Made by a program: the position numbers and the translations under genes
In this document: positions 17,145-24,351 of the stretch, piece by piece
Position numbering within the stretch: position 1 is the first letter of the stretch
How the letters are laid out: every line of letters starts with the position of its first letter
Notes under the pieces: model-generated
The model's database searches: none
The model's input: the letters and a program-made list of their open reading frames with translations, nothing else
Told to the model about the DNA's origin: nothing
From: Clostridia bacterium
Lineage (GTDB): Bacteria > Bacillota > Clostridia > Oscillospirales > CAG-272
Direction: 5' to 3'
Length of the DNA stretch: 27,489 bases
Assembly: GCA_024404475.1 (NCBI GenBank)
Contig: JAKSPV010000003.1
Span: forward strand, 1-27,489

Positions 17145-18095
17145 ATGGAAGAACAACAGCCGGTACAGAAGACACAGCTTCGCGGTGTCCTGCTCCTTTT
17201 GCTGACCTCGCTCATCTGGGGCGGCGCGTTCATCGCGCAGAAAATGGGCATGGACGCTGTCCGGCCGCTCACGTTCAGCGGGCTCCGCATCCTCATGGGT
17301 GCGACCGTCCTGCTCCCGATCGTCATTTTCCGCGAGCGGCGCGACTGGAAGGCGCTGACGGACGAGACGCGTCCCGCCCACATCGCCGCCGGCAAAAAGC
17401 TGCTCCTGCGCGGCGTGATCCTCGGCTTCATCTTCGCCTTTGCCAACAACACGCAGCAGATCGCGATCTCGCTGACATCCCCCGGCAAAGTCGCGTTCAT
17501 CACCGCGCTCTACATCTTCCTTGTCCCCGTCATCGGGCTCATCATCTTCCGGAAAAAGATCCCCGTCCTCACGTGGATCTGTATTCTGTTCGGGATCCTC
17601 GGGCTGTATTTCCTGTCGATCGACCCGAGCGACCTCTCGTTCACGGTCGGCGACATCCTCCCGTTCGCCTGCTCGATCGGCTTCGCCATCCACATCACCG
17701 CCGTCAGCCGCTTCTCTCCCGGGACAGACGGCGTCCGGCTCGCGTTCATCCAGTTCACGACCGCCGGCATCCTGACCGTCATTCTGATGTTCATTTTCGA
17801 GAAGCCGGAGATCCACGCGATCCTGGATGCGCTCCCGCCGATGCTCTATGCGGGCTGCCTGAGCTGCGGCGTCGGCTACACGCTCCAGATCGTCGGGCAG
17901 AAATACGCGACGGCGTCCGTCGCGGCGCTGCTGCTCTGCATGGAGTCGGTCTTCGCCGTTTTGCTGCAGGCGCTCATTCTCGGGCAGATGCTCTCGCCGC
18001 GCGAGATGCTCGGCTGCTCGATCATGTTCGCCGCGATCATCTTCTCGCAGTTCTCGGAACCGCTCTCCGAGAAACTCTTCCGAAGCAAAAAATAA
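17145..18095 (+). CDS. DMT-superfamily (EamA) transporter
   Basis: A 316-residue membrane protein with about ten hydrophobic helices in two EamA repeats. The first begins LLLLTSLIWGGAFIAQKMGMD and includes FSGLRILMGA. The second begins near VGDILPFACSIGFAIHI and ends GMLGCSIMFAA-like (residues about 290-305). EamA proteins export metabolites or amino acids; the substrate here cannot be deduced. The stretch NNTQQIAISLTSPGKVAFITALY is typical of the YdcZ/RhaT-like DMT group. GGAGG (17132-17136) lies 8 nt before the ATG. It is transcribed alone, from its own promoter to a hairpin terminator. Confidence 0.9.
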   Translation: MEEQQPVQKTQLRGVLLLLLTSLIWGGAFIAQKMGMDAVRPLTFSGLRILMGATVLLPIVIFRERRDWKALTDETRPAHIAAGKKLLLRGVILGFIFAFANNTQQIAISLTSPGKVAFITALYIFLVPVIGLIIFRKKIPVLTWICILFGILGLYFLSIDPSDLSFTVGDILPFACSIGFAIHITAVSRFSPGTDGVRLAFIQFTTAGILTVILMFIFEKPEIHAILDALPPMLYAGCLSCGVGYTLQIVGQKYATASVAALLLCMESVFAVLLQALILGQMLSPREMLGCSIMFAAIIFSQFSEPLSEKLFRSKK

Positions 18096-18102
18096 GACAG
18101 AA

Positions 18103-18129
18103 AAAAGCGGAGGCGCTGCCTCCGCTTTT
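18103..18129. terminator. Bidirectional terminator between DMT and ABC genes
   Basis: AAAAGCGGAGGC (18103-18114) pairs with GCCTCCGCTTTT (18118-18129) around GCT. Runs of A and T flank both sides, fitting the two convergent genes. Confidence 0.94.
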
Positions 18130-18139
18130 CTTTTTCTGT

Positions 18140-19960
18140 TCATTCCGTCGCGAACTGCGAGCGATAGAGCGACGCATAGAAGCCGCCCGCCCGGAGCAGT
18201 TCGTCGTGCGTGCCCTGCTCGACGACGCGTCCCGCGTCCATGACGAGGATGTGATCCGCCGAGCGGATCGTGGACAGCCGGTGCGCGATCACGAAGCATG
18301 TCTTGCCGCGCATCAGCTCACGCATCGCCGCCTGGATCTCCTCTTCCGTCTCCGTATCGACGTTTGAGGTCGCCTCGTCGAGGATCAGCATCTGTGCCTC
18401 GGGCAGCATCGCCCGCGCGATCGTCAATAGCTGCTTCTGCCCCTTCGAGATGCTCGTGCCGTTGTCCGTCAAAACGGTGTTGTAGCCGTCCGGCAGGCGC
18501 ATGATGTACGAATGGATCCGCGCGGCCTTCGCCGCCGCCACGACCTCCTCCATCGTCGCGCCGGGCTTGCCGTACGCGATGTTCTCGTAGATCGTCCCGT
18601 GGAAGAGCCACGTGTCCTGCAGCACCATCGTGTATGCGCGCCGGAGCGACGCGCGCGTCAGCTCCCGCACGTCACGGCCGTCCACCAGAACGGCGCCGTC
18701 CGTCACGTCGTAGAAGCGCATGAGCAGGTTGATGACCGTCGTCTTGCCGGCGCCCGTCGGCCCGACGATCGCCGTCAGCGAACCGGGCTCCGCCCGGAGC
18801 GAGAGGTCGTGCAGGATCGTTTTCTCCGCGTCGTAGCCGAAATCGACGTCCCGGAGCTCGACGCAGCCGTCCGTGTCGGTAAGCTCCACGGCATCCGCGG
18901 CGTCCGGCTGCTCCGGCTCCGCGTCGATCAGGGAGAAGACGCGCTCCGCCGCGGCAAAGGCGCTCTGCAGCTCGGCGATGATGTTCGCCACCTCGTTGAT
19001 CGGGCCGGAGAACTTGCGCGAGTACTGCACGAACGACGAGAGGTCGCCGATCATGATGTCGCCGCCGAGGAAGAGCAGCGAGCCGAAGACGCAGACCAGC
19101 GTCAGCGACACGTTGTTGATGAACGTGACGGACGGGCCGGTGATCGTGCCGTTGGCCTCCGCCTCCGTGTAGGCGTCCACCGCCTCGCGGTTCTTGCCGT
19201 CAAAGCGGGAGAGGACTTCGTCCTCGCGCGCGTAGGCGCGGATCGTCTTCTGTCCGGAGAGCATCTCCTCGACGAAGCCGTTCAGTTCGCCGAGCTTCGC
19301 GCTCCGGCGGCGGAACATCGGCCGCACGCGGTTGGCGAGGAAACGTGTGAAGAGCATCGTCGCCGGCACCGTGAAGACGAACACGAGCAAGAGCTTCGGC
19401 GCGATCGACAGCATCATCGCGAACGACACGACGACCGTGATCACGCTTTGCAGGATCTGCAGAAGATCCGACGAAAGCGACTGGTTGACCGTATCGACGT
19501 CGTACGTCACGACGGAGATGATGTTGCCCGTCTGGAAGCGGTCGAAGAAGCTGACCGGCAGGCGCGTCATGCTCTCGAAGATGTCGCGGCGCATCTGGCG
19601 CGACACGCGCTTGGAGAGCCGGATCATCACCGCGCTGAGCAGATACCCGAGCACGGCGGAAACGACGTAGCAGCCCGCCATGAGCGCGACGCAGCGGAAC
19701 ACCGTGTCGAAATCCACCCGGCCGGCGCCGAGGTCGATCGCGTTGATCGCCTCGCCCGAAAGTTTCGGACCGTAGAGGGACAAAAGACTGCTCGACACCG
19801 AGAGGAGCAGCGCCAGCGCGAGCAGAAGCCGGTTTTTGCCGAGATACTGCCAGAGCCGGCGGATGAGATACATCCGGGAATGTTTTTCTTTGGAGAAGGA
19901 CGGCGCCGCGGACGCGGAGCCGTAAACGCGGGGATCCGCGTTGATAGGGCCTTTTGCCAT
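18140..19960 (-). CDS. ABC exporter subunit, catalytic-site ATPase half (permease-ATPase fusion)
   Basis: A 606-residue half-transporter of the type IV (multidrug/lipid) ABC exporter fold: six membrane helices (residues about 40-335) and a C-terminal ATPase. Walker A is GPTGAGKTT and Walker B MLILDEATSNVD with the catalytic Glu. The switch His is present (VIAHRLS). The ABC signature is altered (ISKGQ instead of LSGGQ). With the partner gene upstream it forms a heterodimer of the BmrCD/TM287-288 kind: this subunit gives the working Walker motifs, the partner the working signature. The ATG overlaps the partner stop by one base (TAATG), with GGAGG 12 nt upstream. Substrate unknown. Confidence 0.92.
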   Translation of the reverse strand: MAKGPINADPRVYGSASAAPSFSKEKHSRMYLIRRLWQYLGKNRLLLALALLLSVSSSLLSLYGPKLSGEAINAIDLGAGRVDFDTVFRCVALMAGCYVVSAVLGYLLSAVMIRLSKRVSRQMRRDIFESMTRLPVSFFDRFQTGNIISVVTYDVDTVNQSLSSDLLQILQSVITVVVSFAMMLSIAPKLLLVFVFTVPATMLFTRFLANRVRPMFRRRSAKLGELNGFVEEMLSGQKTIRAYAREDEVLSRFDGKNREAVDAYTEAEANGTITGPSVTFINNVSLTLVCVFGSLLFLGGDIMIGDLSSFVQYSRKFSGPINEVANIIAELQSAFAAAERVFSLIDAEPEQPDAADAVELTDTDGCVELRDVDFGYDAEKTILHDLSLRAEPGSLTAIVGPTGAGKTTVINLLMRFYDVTDGAVLVDGRDVRELTRASLRRAYTMVLQDTWLFHGTIYENIAYGKPGATMEEVVAAAKAARIHSYIMRLPDGYNTVLTDNGTSISKGQKQLLTIARAMLPEAQMLILDEATSNVDTETEEEIQAAMRELMRGKTCFVIAHRLSTIRSADHILVMDAGRVVEQGTHDELLRAGGFYASLYRSQFATE

Positions 19961-21684
19961 TACGCACCCACCTCCCCGTCACCCATCTGGGAGGCAGCGA
20001 TGCGGCGGTACGCCGCCGAGGCCGCCATGAGCTCGTCGTGCGTACCGTACGCAACGGGCACGCCGTCGTCGAGCATGAGGATATGGTCGCAGTTCTTGAC
20101 CGAGCTGATCCGCTGTGCGATCATCACGGTCGTTACGCCGCCGTGGTGCTGCCGGAGGGCGCGCCGCAGTTCGGCGTCCGTTTTATAGTCGAGCGCCGAG
20201 GAGGCGTCGTCAAGAAGCAAAATTTCCGGGTCGCCTGCCAGTGCCCGCGCGATCAGAAGCCGCTGCTTCTGCCCGCCGGAGAGGTTGTTGCCGCGCACCG
20301 CGACGCCGTAATCCATCTTCCCGTCGCGGGTCTCGATGAACTCCGTCGCCTGCGCGTCGTCCGCCGCCGCGAGAACGGCCGTCTCCGGCACGTCGCGGAA
20401 AAAGCGGATGTTGTCCCGGATCGTCCCTTCCATCACAAAGTCGTTCTGGAAGACGACTCCGAAACGCGAGCGCAGCTCGCGCCCGTCGATGCCGCGGACG
20501 TCTTTCCCGTCGATGAGGATCTCGCCGCTGTCGGGGTCGTAGAGGCGCATGAGCAGATTCAAAACGGTCGATTTGCCGCATCCGGTCGGGCCGAGGATGC
20601 CGAGCGATTCGCCGCGTTCAAGCTTGAACGAGAGGTGGTCGATGTTCGCGCCGATGCCGGTGTACGAGAACGTCACGTCGCGGAACTCGATGTGCGGCAC
20701 GCTGCCCGCAGGCGCGTCCGGCACCGGCACAACGGTCATATCCTCGCCGATCTCGAGCACGTCGGCGACGCGCACGGCGCTCGCCTCACCCTTCGACCAC
20801 ATGACGAAGATGCGCGTGACGCCGAGCATCGCGTTCAGGATCATGACGAAATACTGCAGAAAGGCGATGATGACGCCGCTTTCGGTGAGCCCGCCGTTGA
20901 CGCGGTACGCGCCGATGAGCACCATCACGGTCAGTCCGAGGTTGAGCACGAGCGAGGACAGCGGGTTCGTCGCCGCCGTGATGAAGCCGGCGCGCCGGTC
21001 GATCTCCATGAGTTCGTCGTTGACCTCGTTGAAGCGCTCCTTTTCATGTTCCGTCTTGCTGAGCGCCTTGATGACGCGGATGCCCGTGATGTTCTCCTGC
21101 AAAACGCGCACGACGCGGTCGAGCACGGTCTGCTCTTCTTTGTAGAGCGGGACGCTCTTCTTCGTCACGATATAGACGATCAGCGCGATGAGCGGGAGCA
21201 TCGCGATGAGCACCATCGCGAGCGGGACGTCCATCGTCAGCATCATCACGATGCCGCCGAGGAGCAGGATCGGCGCGCGGATGCCGAGCCGCTGCATCCG
21301 GGCAAGAAGCTGGTTGACGTTATAGGTGTCGCTCGTCAGGCGCGACTCCGCCGACGGGAGCGTGAGCGTATCCATCTGCCGCGCGGAAAGGCGCTGGAGC
21401 CGGTCGAACAAATCGTGCCGGATCGCCAGCGTGATCTTGCCGGAGCTGACGGCGGACATGCGGTTGGCGATGACATTGCAGGCGAGGCAGCCGCCGGAGG
21501 CGAGCAGCATCAGCCCGCCGAAAACGAAGATCAGCGGCGTCTCGCCCCGGGGAACGACGTCGTCGAGGATGATCTCCATGAAATACGGGATCAGAAGTTC
21601 GAGCACGGCGCCCATGAGCTTGATGATCATCGTCCAGACGATGAAGCCCGTGTACGGTCTGATGTAGCGCCATATCCGTTTCAT
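19960..21684 (-). CDS. ABC exporter subunit, degenerate-site ATPase half (permease-ATPase fusion)
   Basis: A 574-residue half-transporter with six membrane helices (residues about 15-300) and a C-terminal ATPase. Walker A GPTGCGKST and a canonical signature LSGGQKQRLLIARAL are present. Walker B is ILLLDDASSALD with Asp in place of the catalytic Glu, and the switch residue is Gln instead of His (MIAQRIS). These are the hallmarks of the non-hydrolysing half of a heterodimeric exporter. It is first in a two-gene operon with its own promoter and AAAGGAGG before ATG 21684. A palindrome in its leader may be an operator. Likely role is export of drugs, lipids or peptides; which one is unknown. Confidence 0.92.
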   Translation of the reverse strand: MKRIWRYIRPYTGFIVWTMIIKLMGAVLELLIPYFMEIILDDVVPRGETPLIFVFGGLMLLASGGCLACNVIANRMSAVSSGKITLAIRHDLFDRLQRLSARQMDTLTLPSAESRLTSDTYNVNQLLARMQRLGIRAPILLLGGIVMMLTMDVPLAMVLIAMLPLIALIVYIVTKKSVPLYKEEQTVLDRVVRVLQENITGIRVIKALSKTEHEKERFNEVNDELMEIDRRAGFITAATNPLSSLVLNLGLTVMVLIGAYRVNGGLTESGVIIAFLQYFVMILNAMLGVTRIFVMWSKGEASAVRVADVLEIGEDMTVVPVPDAPAGSVPHIEFRDVTFSYTGIGANIDHLSFKLERGESLGILGPTGCGKSTVLNLLMRLYDPDSGEILIDGKDVRGIDGRELRSRFGVVFQNDFVMEGTIRDNIRFFRDVPETAVLAAADDAQATEFIETRDGKMDYGVAVRGNNLSGGQKQRLLIARALAGDPEILLLDDASSALDYKTDAELRRALRQHHGGVTTVMIAQRISSVKNCDHILMLDDGVPVAYGTHDELMAASAAYRRIAASQMGDGEVGA

Positions 21685-21705
21685 CCGCGCCGCCTCCTTT
21701 TTTGT

Positions 21706-21721
21706 ATATTTATCGAAATAT
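21706..21721. promoter_or_regulatory. Operator-like palindrome at the ABC operon start
   Basis: ATATTT (21706-21711), ATCG, AAATAT (21716-21721): a perfect inverted repeat in A/T-rich DNA of an otherwise G+C-rich region. It lies at about +1 to +16 of the predicted ABC transcript, where a repressor would block transcription. No regulator gene is adjacent. Confidence 0.5.
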
Positions 21722-21728
21722 CTCTTTT

Positions 21729-21757
21729 ATTATAGACGATTCCCGCCGTATTGTAAA
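21729..21757 (-). promoter_or_regulatory. Promoter of the ABC exporter operon
   Basis: On the minus strand, -35 TTTACA (21752-21757), 17-bp spacer, perfect -10 TATAAT (21729-21734). Confidence 0.78.
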
Positions 21758-21823
21758 GGACAAAGCCGGAAAAAATAACGAAAAAGCAAGCACCGCCTGC
21801 CGGGCACCGCACGGCGGGCGCAC

Positions 21824-21852
21824 TTGACAAATCTGCCGTTTTCGGCTATGAT
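21824..21852 (+). promoter_or_regulatory. Promoter of the YitT-family gene
   Basis: Perfect -35 TTGACA (21824-21829), 17-bp spacer, -10 TATGAT (21847-21852). It is divergent from the ABC operon promoter, about 65 bp apart. Confidence 0.85.
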
Positions 21853-21886
21853 AGAAACAGTACAAAACAAACACAAGAGGCATCCT

Positions 21887-22750
21887 ATGACCGAGAAAAA
21901 AGGACTTTTTTATGAGATCCGCAAATGGTTGATCCTGAACTTCGCCGTTCTTTTGCAGGTGTTCGGCATCCACGTTTTCCTGACGCCGAACGGCTTTGCG
22001 ACAGGCGGTGTTTCCGGTCTTGCGATCCTGCTCCGCTCCGCGCTGCCGCTCATGACGCAGGCGGAGTACATGGCGATCCTCAACATTCTGCTCCTGATCG
22101 TCGGCGTTGCCGTGCTCGGCAAAAGCTGCGGCGTCAAGACGATCATCTGCACCGTGCTCTTCTCCGTGGAGGCGAAGCTGCTCGAGATCGTTCTCCCGAT
22201 CAGCGCCCCCGTCACCGACCAGCCGTTTCTCGAACTTGTCTACGGCATCCTTCTGACGAGCGTCGCGTCGGCGATCCTCTTCTTCTACAACACCTCGACG
22301 GGCGGCATGGACATCGTCGCGATGATCCTCTCCCGCAAGACGTCGCTCGACGTCGGCAAGGCGTGCCTCGCCGTCAACGCCCTCATCGCGGGCGCGACGT
22401 TCTTCCTCTTCAACGTGAAAGTCGGTCTCTATTCCTGCCTCGGCCTATTCGCAAAGTCGTTCGTCGTGGACGCCGTCATCGAGCAGTTCGACGTGTGCAA
22501 GGCGTTCACGATCATCACGACAAAGCCGGCCGAGATCGAGCAGTACGTCATGACGACGCTGCACCACGGCGTCACTTCCTACGACGCCAAGGGCGAGTAC
22601 ACCGGCGAGCAGAAAACCGTGCTCCTCACCGTCTGCCGCCGCATCGACGCCGTCCGCCTCCAGAAGCACGTGAAACGCACCGATCCCGGCGCGTTCATCA
22701 TCATCACGACGACCAGCGAGATCATCGGCCGCGGCTTCCGAACGGTGTAG
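21887..22750 (+). CDS. YitT-family membrane protein with C-terminal DUF2179 domain
   Basis: A 287-residue protein with five to six hydrophobic helices in the first ~190 residues and a soluble C-terminal ferredoxin-like DUF2179 domain (from about residue 200: FDVCKAFTIITTKPAEIEQYVM, then GVTSYDAKGEYTGEQKTVLLTVCRR). GIHVFLTPNGFATGGVSGLAILL and FYNTSTGGMDIVAMIL are typical of YitT/YebE proteins. Their function is not well established; some are proposed transporters. ATG 21887 has AGAGG 6 nt upstream; an in-frame TTG at 21824 belongs to the promoter and is rejected. A repeat element begins 13 nt after the stop. Confidence 0.92.
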   Translation: MTEKKGLFYEIRKWLILNFAVLLQVFGIHVFLTPNGFATGGVSGLAILLRSALPLMTQAEYMAILNILLLIVGVAVLGKSCGVKTIICTVLFSVEAKLLEIVLPISAPVTDQPFLELVYGILLTSVASAILFFYNTSTGGMDIVAMILSRKTSLDVGKACLAVNALIAGATFFLFNVKVGLYSCLGLFAKSFVVDAVIEQFDVCKAFTIITTKPAEIEQYVMTTLHHGVTSYDAKGEYTGEQKTVLLTVCRRIDAVRLQKHVKRTDPGAFIIITTTSEIIGRGFRTV

Positions 22751-22762
22751 GGGGGACGCGAC

Positions 22763-22963
22763 GCGGGGGCTTCTTGCAAGAAGCCCCCGCACCCCCAAGA
22801 ACTTTTGGACTATTTACAGCTGCACCCATATAGTCTGCACAAATCGTCCGGTCTTGCACCCATAAAAAAACTGCACCCCAGCGAGGATGCAGTCTCGATA
22901 TTGGTGAGGTCGAAAACCTTTTCAAGGTTTTCGGGGTGTGGGGGACTTTGCAAAGTCCCCCAC
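22763..22963. repeat. ~200-bp palindrome-bounded repeat element, copy B
   Basis: The left boundary is a perfect 28-nt palindrome (22763-22790) and the right a perfect 26-nt palindrome (22938-22963), 2 nt from the NUDIX stop. The core AACTTTTGGACTATTT (22800-22815) and GCTGCACC (22819-22826) matches copy A at the same spacing. TTTTCGGGG (22928-22936) again precedes the right palindrome by one base. Inside are a 10-bp hairpin (22911-22920 with 22924-22933), a small CTGCA/TGCAG hairpin (22871-22892), and TGCACCCATA repeated at 22821-22830 and 22855-22864. No ORF of note. It fills the yitT to NUDIX gap. Confidence 0.82.
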
Positions 22964-22964
22964 G

Positions 22965-23618
22965 TTATTCAAACCTATATTTCTGCATAGCGCCGCGGCC
23001 TGCGGGCACGGGCGAGAGGAACTCGCTCATCGGCCGGGTAAAGAGCCCGCCGGCGCCGTACAGCGCGCGATAGACCATCACGCGGCGCTCGGTCGCCGTG
23101 TCGATCGCCGCGCCGACGATCTCGTAGCGGTACTGCTCCGGCTCTGCGCGAAGCTCGTCGGCCGAGCAAAAATCCCGTTTGAAATGCGAGACGACCGTTC
23201 CCGCGGGAAGCGACGCTTCCCGGTTTGCCGCCGTGCTGACGCGCGGCAGGAAGGCGGCGTCCGCCGCCGAGAACGGGTAATCCACGAGCTCGTCCGGCAG
23301 AACGCATGCCAAAGCTGCGTGCTCGCGCAGTTCGACCTTGCCGAAGAGGATCCGGCACCGGAGGAACGTTACCCGCACGGTGCGGCCGGGGTACGCGTGC
23401 AAAACGGAGCCGAGCTCATCCTCGACCGCGACCGTGATCCCGAGTTCCTCGCGGCACTCCCGGACAAGGCATGATGCGGCGTCCTCGCCGGCCTCGCGCT
23501 TGCCGCCGGGGAACTCCCAGCACAGGCCGTTCGACTTGCCCGCCGCGCGGCGGCAGATCAGGATGCGCCCGCCGTCGTCATAGATCACGCCGGCGCTGAC
23601 CTCCGTTACGTTTTCCAT
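22965..23618 (-). CDS. MutT-like NUDIX hydrolase fused to a DUF1653-like domain
   Basis: A 217-residue two-domain protein. Residues 1-130 are a NUDIX domain of the 8-oxo-dGTP diphosphatase (MutT) group: AGVIYDDGGRILICRR, FPGGK, and a complete NUDIX box (GGKREAGEDAASCLVRECREELGI spans residues 38-61). The C-terminal ~70 residues (HFKRDF...YEIVGAAIDT...VMVYRALYGAGGLFTRPMSEFLSPV) look like DUF1653, normally a stand-alone small protein. Its likely role is nucleotide-pool cleaning; the second domain's role is unknown. The start has only a weak G-rich SD. A promoter lies at 23645-23673. The stop abuts repeat copy B. Confidence 0.88.
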   Translation of the reverse strand: MENVTEVSAGVIYDDGGRILICRRAAGKSNGLCWEFPGGKREAGEDAASCLVRECREELGITVAVEDELGSVLHAYPGRTVRVTFLRCRILFGKVELREHAALACVLPDELVDYPFSAADAAFLPRVSTAANREASLPAGTVVSHFKRDFCSADELRAEPEQYRYEIVGAAIDTATERRVMVYRALYGAGGLFTRPMSEFLSPVPAGRGAMQKYRFE

Positions 23619-23644
23619 ACCGAACCCCCGAAACTTTTTTCTTC

Positions 23645-23673
23645 ATCCTATCACACGCGCGGCGCGAAGTCAA
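23645..23673 (-). promoter_or_regulatory. Promoter of the NUDIX gene
   Basis: On the minus strand, -35 TTGACT (23668-23673), 17-bp spacer, -10 TAGGAT (23645-23650). Confidence 0.6.
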
Positions 23674-23693
23674 GCCGCCGGAAAGGAGCACTC

Positions 23694-24341
23694 ATGGCAG
23701 AAGAGATTTTCCCGAATCCGAACGCCGTTTATCCGGCGCCGGGCGTCGATACGCTGACCCAGCCGAAGGCGACCGTCAAGAGCCCGTGCATCTCCGTCGG
23801 CGACTTCACCTATTTTGCCGACCGCGATTTTGAAAAGCACGTCACGCATCTCTACCCGTGGAACGGTGACCGGCTCGTGATCGGAAAATTCTGCCAGATC
23901 GCCGCAGGCGTCGAGTTCGTCATGAACGGCGCGAACCACCAGATGAACGGTGCCACCACGTTCCCGTTCTACATTTTCGAGGGCTGGGAGGAGAGCGCCC
24001 CGCCGTCCTCCGTCATGCCGCTCCGCGGCGACACCGTCATCGGCAACGACGTCTGGATCGGGCAGAACGCCACGATCCTCCCCGGCGTCCGCATCGGGGA
24101 CGGCGCGATCATCGGGCTCTCCGCCGTCGTCGGCTCCGACGTCCCGCCGTATACCGTCGTCGCGGGCAACCCGGCAAAGCCGATCCGCCGCCGCTTCGAC
24201 GACGAGATGATCGACCTTCTCGAACGCTTCCGCTGGTGGGACAAGTCGCCGGAGGAGATCAATGCCCTCATCCCGATCCTCACCACACCCGACACCGAGA
24301 AAACGCGGGCCTTCCTCCGGGAGCAGCTCGCACAGCAATAA
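23694..24341 (+). CDS. Vat-like hexapeptide-repeat acetyltransferase (xenobiotic/CatB family)
   Basis: A 215-residue left-handed beta-helix acyltransferase. The block MNGANHQMNGATTFPFYIF with its catalytic-type His matches the xenobiotic acetyltransferase group (streptogramin A acetyltransferases Vat and CatB). Hexapeptide repeats follow (VIGNDVWIGQNATILPGV, then IGDGAIIGLSAVVGSDVPPY), ending in VAGNPAKPIRRRF. Known members acetylate virginiamycin M or chloramphenicol with acetyl-CoA, but many chromosomal relatives have unknown or sugar substrates, so resistance is not proven. AAAGGAG lies 5-6 nt before the ATG. The patatin gene follows after 10 nt. Confidence 0.87.
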   Translation: MAEEIFPNPNAVYPAPGVDTLTQPKATVKSPCISVGDFTYFADRDFEKHVTHLYPWNGDRLVIGKFCQIAAGVEFVMNGANHQMNGATTFPFYIFEGWEESAPPSSVMPLRGDTVIGNDVWIGQNATILPGVRIGDGAIIGLSAVVGSDVPPYTVVAGNPAKPIRRRFDDEMIDLLERFRWWDKSPEEINALIPILTTPDTEKTRAFLREQLAQQ

Positions 24342-24351
24342 AGGAGCACTC

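Noticed and set aside
22938..22963. Right palindrome of copy B as an intrinsic terminator
   Set aside because: The stem is strong but no T run follows in either direction; it fits better as a repeat-element end, though it may still stabilise 3' ends.
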